A program made the position numbers and the translations under genes. Shown here piece by piece: positions 61,343-64,000 of a stretch of 64,000 nt of DNA. The first letter of the stretch is position 1; the number at the start of each line of letters is the position of its first letter. Location: positions 25,750-89,749 of the forward strand of contig NZ_JAVJSC010000006.1 in NCBI RefSeq assembly GCF_040219635.1, given 5' to 3'. The stretch comes from Pyruvatibacter sp. (lineage in GTDB: Bacteria; Pseudomonadota; Alphaproteobacteria; CGMCC-115125). Under the pieces are notes generated by a model. The model was not told the DNA's origin. It made no database searches and saw only the letters and a list, made by a program, of their open reading frames with translations.

Positions 61343-64000
61343 ATGAATGAGGGTCATTCGTCTGGCGAATGGGCCGGGAGAGTTTGGGGGGTGGCGGCAC
61401 GGGGAATTGCGGCCGCTCTACCGGTCTTTTTGCTGGTGATCGTCGCCATGGGTGCAACAGCAGTACCCGTTACGCCCGCCCAGGCGCAGGTGGTGGCCTG
61501 CACCGGTGGGCCGGTTGTGGGGGGAGTCGGGCGTGTCCAATACAGCAGGGTAACAAACTCATGCACCATAGATGGGGTGTCTGGTTCGCTTGGCGAAGCT
61601 GGCGCTCTGACATTTCAAGCGATAGGAGGCGCGACTTCAGCAAGCGCCACCCGTGGCGTCAGCGTCGGCTCGGTTGCTGCCAACGGCCACGGAGTGTGTG
61701 ACTTTGGAGACGGCAACGGCAATCGTGGTCCGGTGGGAAGTTGTCTGGTTGTCGGATATGCGGATGCCACCGACTTTGGGGCCACATTTGAGTGGGATTC
61801 GGCGAACCCCGGCGCGCCCGTTGCGTCCGACCGCAGGATGAACGTGGTCTTTCGCAGAAACGGAAGCACCATCACACTCACCTCGGCGAGTGTTCAGTTC
61901 ATTGCCGTTCCGCCTGAAATCAACGTCACCGGCAACGGGCAGTCCATCACCAGCGGTGATGCCACGCCCACCACAGCAGACCACACGGATTTTGGCAGTG
62001 TCGGCGTGTCAGCGGCAGCGGGCACGCGCACCTTCACCATTGAAAACACCGGCGCGGGTGCACTCACGCTTGGAGCCAATGCGGTGTCCGTCGGCGGCGC
62101 GGACGCCGCCCGCTTTACTGTGACGGCCCAGCCGGCGACAAGTGTTGCCGCCAGCGGCTCGACGACTTTCACCGTGGCGTTCGACCCGCTGATAAACGGT
62201 GCCGCCAATGCCACGCTCTCCATCGCCAATGATGATGCCGACGAGAACCCCTACACCTTCGCCATCACCGGCACCGGCACCGGCGGTGCGCCGGAGATCA
62301 ACGTCACCGGCAATGGCATCACGATTCTCAGTAGTGACACGATGCCCCAGGTGGCTGACGGGACGGATTTTGGCAACGTCAATGTTGATGGTGGGCAGGT
62401 GTCACGCAGCTTCGTCATCCAGAACACCGGTAGCGCCGATCTGAATTTGGGCACGGTTACTCTTGATAGTGTTGGTAGTTTCACGATCACCAGCAATCCG
62501 GCGAACACGACAGTCGCCCCTGGTGGCACAACCACGGTGACTGTGCGGTATGATCCGGACTTCGAGTCTATTGATAGGGTCGACCTCTTCATTTTCAACG
62601 ACGACGCGGATGAGAGTACGTACAGCTTCGCTCTGCAAGGTACGGCCATAAATGGCACTGCTGACATTGCGGTAACAGGCAACGGTCAGACGATTGCTTC
62701 GGGTGATGTCAACCCTTCTGTCGTAGACCACACGGATTTTGGCTCGACGGGCGTCACTGGCGGTCAGGTGGCGCGCACCTACACGCTGACGAACCCCGGG
62801 TCGGCCAATGCAAGTCTGACCGGCACCCCCCTTGTCGCTATCTCAGGGGCGCATGCAGGCGATTTTTCTGTAACCTCTCAGCCCGCCAACGCCACGATCT
62901 CTACCTTCGCGCGCACATTTGTGGTGAGGTTTGATCCATCAGCAGCTGGCCTGCGCACGGCCACCGTCTCCATCGACAACAACGTAGCAGGCAAGAACCC
63001 CTATACGTTTGCGATTGCGGGCACCGGCACGGCGGTTCCGCCCGAAATCAACGTCACCGGCAACGGCCAGACCATCACCAGCGGTGATGCCACGCCCACC
63101 ACCGCGGACCACACGGATTTTGGCAGTGTCGGCGTGTCAGCGGCAGCGGGCACGCGCACCTTCACCATTGAAAACACCGGTGCGGGCCTGTTGACCCTGG
63201 GGGCCAACGCCGTGTCCGTCTCAGGCGCGGACGCCGCCCGCTTTACAGTGACCGCCCAGCCGGCGACAAGTGTAGCCGCCAGCGGCTCCACCACATTCAC
63301 CGTGGCGTTTGACCCGCTGATAAACGGCGCTGCCAACGCCACGCTTTCCATCGCCAATGATGATGGGGATGAAAGCCCCTATACCTTCGCCATTACCGGC
63401 ACAGGCACCGGCGGCGCACCGGAGATCAATGTCACCGGCAACGGCATCACGATTCTCAACGGCGACAACTTTGCGCAGGTGGCAGACGGCTCGAATTTCG
63501 GCTCGGCCGAGGTGAGCGGGGGGCAGGTGTCGCGGAATTTCATCATCCAGAACACAGGCACCGCGAACCTGAACCTTGGTGTGATCACCATTACTGGCCC
63601 CAGAGAGACATTCTGGTCAAAGACATCGGACCCATCGAACACGACGGTCGCGCCCGGCGCAACCGCAACGCTCACGCTGCAGTTCGACCCGGCGTATGAG
63701 GAGGTGGCCAATGTGAGCGTAAACATTCCGAACAACGACGCTGATGAAGCCTTTTACAGATTCATTATCCAGGGCACGGGCATCAACGGCACACCGGACA
63801 TTGCCATTACCGGCAACAGCCAGACAATTGCGATCGGAGATGCAACGCCATCTGTGGCAGATCACACGGACTTTGGATCAACAGATGTGACCGGCGGCCA
63901 GGTGGCCCGCACCTTCACGGTGAACGCCACAGGGACGTCGAATGTGGGGCTGACCGGCACACCCGTTGTTGCCCTCGCAGGTGCCCATGCGGCCGATTTT
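61343..64000 (+). CDS. Large secreted choice-of-anchor-D type repeat protein (5' part)
   Basis: An open frame of 886 codons runs from ATG 61343 through the window edge without a stop that I could find. A signal peptide is seen (LPVFLLVIVAMGATAVPVTPAQA, cleavage after AQA). A unique domain of about 140 residues follows. From 61907 come immunoglobulin-like modules of about 120-126 residues, each beginning EINVTGNG or DIAVTGNG, with ADHTDFGS and RTFTIENTG, as in choice-of-anchor D/HYDIN-like domains. Modules repeat in A-B-C order with a 1128-base period. It is probably exported to the surface or medium. Confidence 0.88.
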   Translation, partial: MNEGHSSGEWAGRVWGVAARGIAAALPVFLLVIVAMGATAVPVTPAQAQVVACTGGPVVGGVGRVQYSRVTNSCTIDGVSGSLGEAGALTFQAIGGATSASATRGVSVGSVAANGHGVCDFGDGNGNRGPVGSCLVVGYADATDFGATFEWDSANPGAPVASDRRMNVVFRRNGSTITLTSASVQFIAVPPEINVTGNGQSITSGDATPTTADHTDFGSVGVSAAAGTRTFTIENTGAGALTLGANAVSVGGADAARFTVTAQPATSVAASGSTTFTVAFDPLINGAANATLSIANDDADENPYTFAITGTGTGGAPEINVTGNGITILSSDTMPQVADGTDFGNVNVDGGQVSRSFVIQNTGSADLNLGTVTLDSVGSFTITSNPANTTVAPGGTTTVTVRYDPDFESIDRVDLFIFNDDADESTYSFALQGTAINGTADIAVTGNGQTIASGDVNPSVVDHTDFGSTGVTGGQVARTYTLTNPGSANASLTGTPLVAISGAHAGDFSVTSQPANATISTFARTFVVRFDPSAAGLRTATVSIDNNVAGKNPYTFAIAGTGTAVPPEINVTGNGQTITSGDATPTTADHTDFGSVGVSAAAGTRTFTIENTGAGLLTLGANAVSVSGADAARFTVTAQPATSVAASGSTTFTVAFDPLINGAANATLSIANDDGDESPYTFAITGTGTGGAPEINVTGNGITILNGDNFAQVADGSNFGSAEVSGGQVSRNFIIQNTGTANLNLGVITITGPRETFWSKTSDPSNTTVAPGATATLTLQFDPAYEEVANVSVNIPNNDADEAFYRFIIQGTGINGTPDIAITGNSQTIAIGDATPSVADHTDFGSTDVTGGQVARTFTVNATGTSNVGLTGTPVVALAGAHAADF

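Overview
The window is an alphaproteobacterial chromosome segment (high G+C, many ATGA overlaps, the conserved block murA-DUF2948-hisD-UPF0262-phosphatase-infA-maf-rng-yacG) that carries one complete-looking Mu-like transposable prophage. The gene set suggests a Rhizobiales/Parvibaculales-type heterotroph. This lineage call is inference from gene order and catabolic content, not a database result.

Host left arm (1-17032). First come catabolic genes: a Gfo/Idh/MocA oxidoreductase fragment, an aldo/keto reductase, a flavin-dependent LLM monooxygenase, cytochrome b561, a rhodanese, a D-aminoacylase-like amidohydrolase, a haloalkane dehalogenase and an aldehyde dehydrogenase. A small secreted protein, a tRNA-Thr and a small basic protein follow. 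The housekeeping block from murA to yacG ends with tRNA-Phe.

Prophage (about 17.04-57.13 kb, about 40 kb). It begins within tens of bases of the tRNA-Phe 3' end. The order is classical for Mu-like phages: leftward S24 repressor, Ner, MuA-like DDE transposase, MuB-like ATPase, an early block of small regulators (DUF3164, GapR/DUF2312-like, GemA), Mor-like activator, GH108 endolysin, 3TM holin, gp25/26/27-like proteins, terminase, portal, MuF, protease/scaffold, capsid and siphovirus-type tail genes, then a fibre. Similar 19-bp putative transposase-binding sites lie at both ends, in inverted orientation, four of them regularly spaced at the right end. Unusual contents are: a MuF protein with a C-terminal PBECR-type nuclease domain followed by a small membrane protein; a strongly structured candidate RNA (35.51-35.71 kb) with a small HTH gene, bracketed by a dyad that shows compensatory changes; a plausible initiator-type tRNA with a C1/A72 mismatch; an A AAA AAC slippery site joining the tail chaperone frames; and a right-end cargo with a Dam-type methylase, a DpnII/MboI-like nuclease and several unknown proteins.

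Right of the prophage (57.13-64.0 kb). An AbiV-type HEPN gene and a frameshifted second HEPN gene (R-x4-H motif) abut the phage end. They are followed by a cytochrome P450, a LysR regulator and the start of a long secreted protein built of choice-of-anchor-D type repeats in an A-B-C-A-B-C arrangement.

The exact prophage termini and target duplication could not be resolved by eye.
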